Positions 39,700 to 40,841 of a stretch of 40,841 nucleotides of DNA are shown here, one piece after another. The stretch lies in contig NZ_LSEF01000059.1 in assembly GCF_001641695.1 (NCBI RefSeq), positions 95,648 through 136,488 of the forward strand, given 5' to 3'. Under the pieces are notes generated by a model. That model did no database searches. It was not told the DNA's origin and saw only the letters and a program-made list of their open reading frames with translations. The DNA comes from Bradyrhizobium neotropicale. GTDB lineage: Bacteria > Pseudomonadota > Alphaproteobacteria > Rhizobiales > Xanthobacteraceae. The position numbers and the translations under genes were made by a program. How positions within the stretch are numbered: position 1 is the first letter of the stretch; every line of letters begins with the position of its first letter.

Positions 39700-40830
39700 A
39701 TGAATGTACGTTATCGGGTCGAATTGAGCCAAGCCGAGCGGGACGAACTGACGGCAATGCTCGGCGGCGGCACGCATTCCGCCCGCAAACTCAAACGGGC
39801 TCAGATTGTGCTGGCGGCCGATTCAGGCAGCTGCGACGCGGAGATTGCCCGAACCGTCCGGGTCAGCCTTTCCACCGTCGGCCGGACCAAACGCCGTTTC
39901 GTAGAAGGCAATCTGGAGCGGGCCTTGAGTGAGGAGCCGCGTCCGGGCGCGGAACGCAAGCTGACAGGCAAGGAAGAGGCCCTGCTGGTGGCGACGGCAT
40001 GCGCCAAGCCGCCCGCCGGCCGCAAACGCTGGACGCTGACATTGCTGGCCGACGCGATGGTCAAGCTCACCGATCACGCCAGCCTGTCGGGCGAGACCGT
40101 GCGCCGCCGGCTGGCCGACAACGACCTCAAGCCGTGGCGCCGGGATATGTGGTGCATTCCTCATGTCGACGGCGAATACGTCGCCCGGATGGAGGATGTG
40201 CTCGATCTCTACGCCGAGGCGCCGGATCCCGAGCGGCCCCTGGTTTGCTTCGACGAGACCCCAGTCCAGCTGATCGGCGAGGTACGCCAGCCGATCCCTG
40301 CCCAACCGGGACAGCGCGAGCGCTACGATTACGAATATCGCCGCAACGGTACCGTCAATCTCTTCGTCACCTTCGATCCGCATCGCGGCTGGCGCAATGT
40401 CAAGGTTACAGACCACCGCGCCGCGGTCGACTACGCGCACTGCATGCGCGAACTCGTCGACGTCCACTATCCCAATGCCGCCTGCATCCGTGTGGTGCAG
40501 GACAATCTGTCGATTCATACGGCCGGCGCGCTATATCAGGCATTTGCGCCTGCCGAGGCCCGTCGCATCCTGCGCCGCCTCGAGTTCCACTACACCCCGA
40601 AACACGCCAGCTGGCTCAATATGGTCGAGTGCGAGATCAGCGTGCTGCAGCGCCAGTGTCTCGGCCGTCGCATCGACGATCCCAAAAGGCTTCGAAAAGA
40701 AATCGCAGCATGGCAACGGCAGCGAAACAAGGCGCGAGACCGCATCAAATGGATGTTCACAACCGACAAAGCCCGCGCCAAACTCGGTCGCGCCTATCCA
40801 GTTGCCGCCAAAGAGTCAAAACCACTGTGA
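39700..40830 (+). CDS. IS630 family transposase
   Basis: A 376-residue DDE transposase. An N-terminal HTH (SARKLKRAQIVLAADSGSCD, AEIARTVRVSLSTVGRTKRR) precedes the linker SEEPRPGAERKLTGKEEALL. The catalytic core has LVCFDETPVQL (first Asp), IRVVQDNLSIHTAGAL (second Asp) and WLNMVECEISVLQRQC (Glu), the D-D-E spacing of IS630. The ATG at 39700 follows AAGGAGGCG at good distance. The stop codon at 40830 lies inside the right inverted repeat, as in compact IS630 copies. It looks full length. Confidence 0.95.
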   Translation: MNVRYRVELSQAERDELTAMLGGGTHSARKLKRAQIVLAADSGSCDAEIARTVRVSLSTVGRTKRRFVEGNLERALSEEPRPGAERKLTGKEEALLVATACAKPPAGRKRWTLTLLADAMVKLTDHASLSGETVRRRLADNDLKPWRRDMWCIPHVDGEYVARMEDVLDLYAEAPDPERPLVCFDETPVQLIGEVRQPIPAQPGQRERYDYEYRRNGTVNLFVTFDPHRGWRNVKVTDHRAAVDYAHCMRELVDVHYPNAACIRVVQDNLSIHTAGALYQAFAPAEARRILRRLEFHYTPKHASWLNMVECEISVLQRQCLGRRIDDPKRLRKEIAAWQRQRNKARDRIKWMFTTDKARAKLGRAYPVAAKESKPL

Positions 40831-40841
40831 TGAACCACTAG

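Larger units (their letters stand above)
39372..40838. mobile_element. complete IS630-family insertion sequence with a passenger HTH gene
   Basis: The ends GTGGTTCATCACAGTG (39372-39387) and CACTGTGATGAACCAC (40823-40838) are perfect 16-base inverted repeats; similarity extends as TTTTGAC after one mismatch. TA at 39370-39371 and 40839-40840 is the target duplication expected of IS630/Tc1-mariner elements. The 1467 bases carry two divergent genes whose stop codons lie inside the terminal repeats. Both open frames are intact, so the copy may be active. The only base seen beyond it on the right is one G. Confidence 0.92.

Noticed and set aside
1..40841. CRISPR arrays, phage modules, toxin-antitoxin pairs or secretion systems
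   Set aside because: No regularly spaced direct repeats, no phage structural genes, and no recognisable toxin/antitoxin or secretion gene sets were seen.

Overview
The window looks like chromosome of a high-GC alphaproteobacterium, most likely Bradyrhizobium or a close relative. The grounds are GC-rich third positions, a rhizobial housekeeping order (RNA methyltransferase, tlyA, dxs, xseB and a histone-deacetylase-like gene on one strand), an Omp25/RopB-type porin, several small orphan proteins that I recall from Bradyrhizobium genomes, and short palindromic repeats in the intergenic gaps. All functional assignments are read from sequence and family knowledge; no search was run.

Region 1 (1-11600) is mainly housekeeping. 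The minus strand carries a partial TRAM-domain RNA methyltransferase, tlyA, a nucleoside deoxyribosyltransferase, dxs (isoprenoid entry), xseB, a deacetylase-fold enzyme, a periplasmic 5'-nucleotidase, a crotonase-fold protein that lacks the usual catalytic glutamates, and an acyl-CoA dehydrogenase. One MFS transporter lies on the plus strand. The upstream region of dxs is unusually structured.

Region 2 (11600-14470) has a complete tRNA-Gln(UUG) with encoded CCA. It also has a divergent TetR / metallo-hydrolase / NTF2-like module that shares one palindromic operator, and a decayed fragment of an M20 amidohydrolase gene.

Region 3 (14571-23500) is accessory metabolism. A LodA/GoxA-like quinoprotein amino-acid oxidase with a twin-arginine signal is followed by its LodB-like flavoprotein maturation partner. 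Next come a LysR regulator divergent from a DctA-type transporter, ureidoglycolate lyase and (S)-ureidoglycine aminohydrolase (ureide catabolism to glyoxylate and ammonium), a broken VOC-family gene and a class III CoA-transferase.

Region 4 (23526-33348), all on the minus strand, starts with a secreted caspase-like protein. It continues with what looks like one catabolic locus in two transcription blocks. Block one is MFS, PepT-like M20 peptidase, mandelate-racemase-type dehydratase and M20 amidohydrolase. Block two is Na+/solute symporter, cytoplasmic sialidase-fold protein and SDR, with ATGA overlap or 5-base spacing. The set fits import and intracellular breakdown of an acylated sugar or sugar acid; the substrate is unknown.

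Region 5 (33500-40841) holds the porin with a strong terminator, a wHTH-TolB-like-TPR regulator, several small orphan genes and repeats, a ClpP/crotonase-fold secreted protein, a cytochrome P460-like protein with an atypical CX3CH haem motif, a zinc-ribbon protein, and a complete IS630-family element that carries a LexA-like helix-turn-helix gene divergent from its transposase. The window ends one base after the element's right-hand TA duplication.
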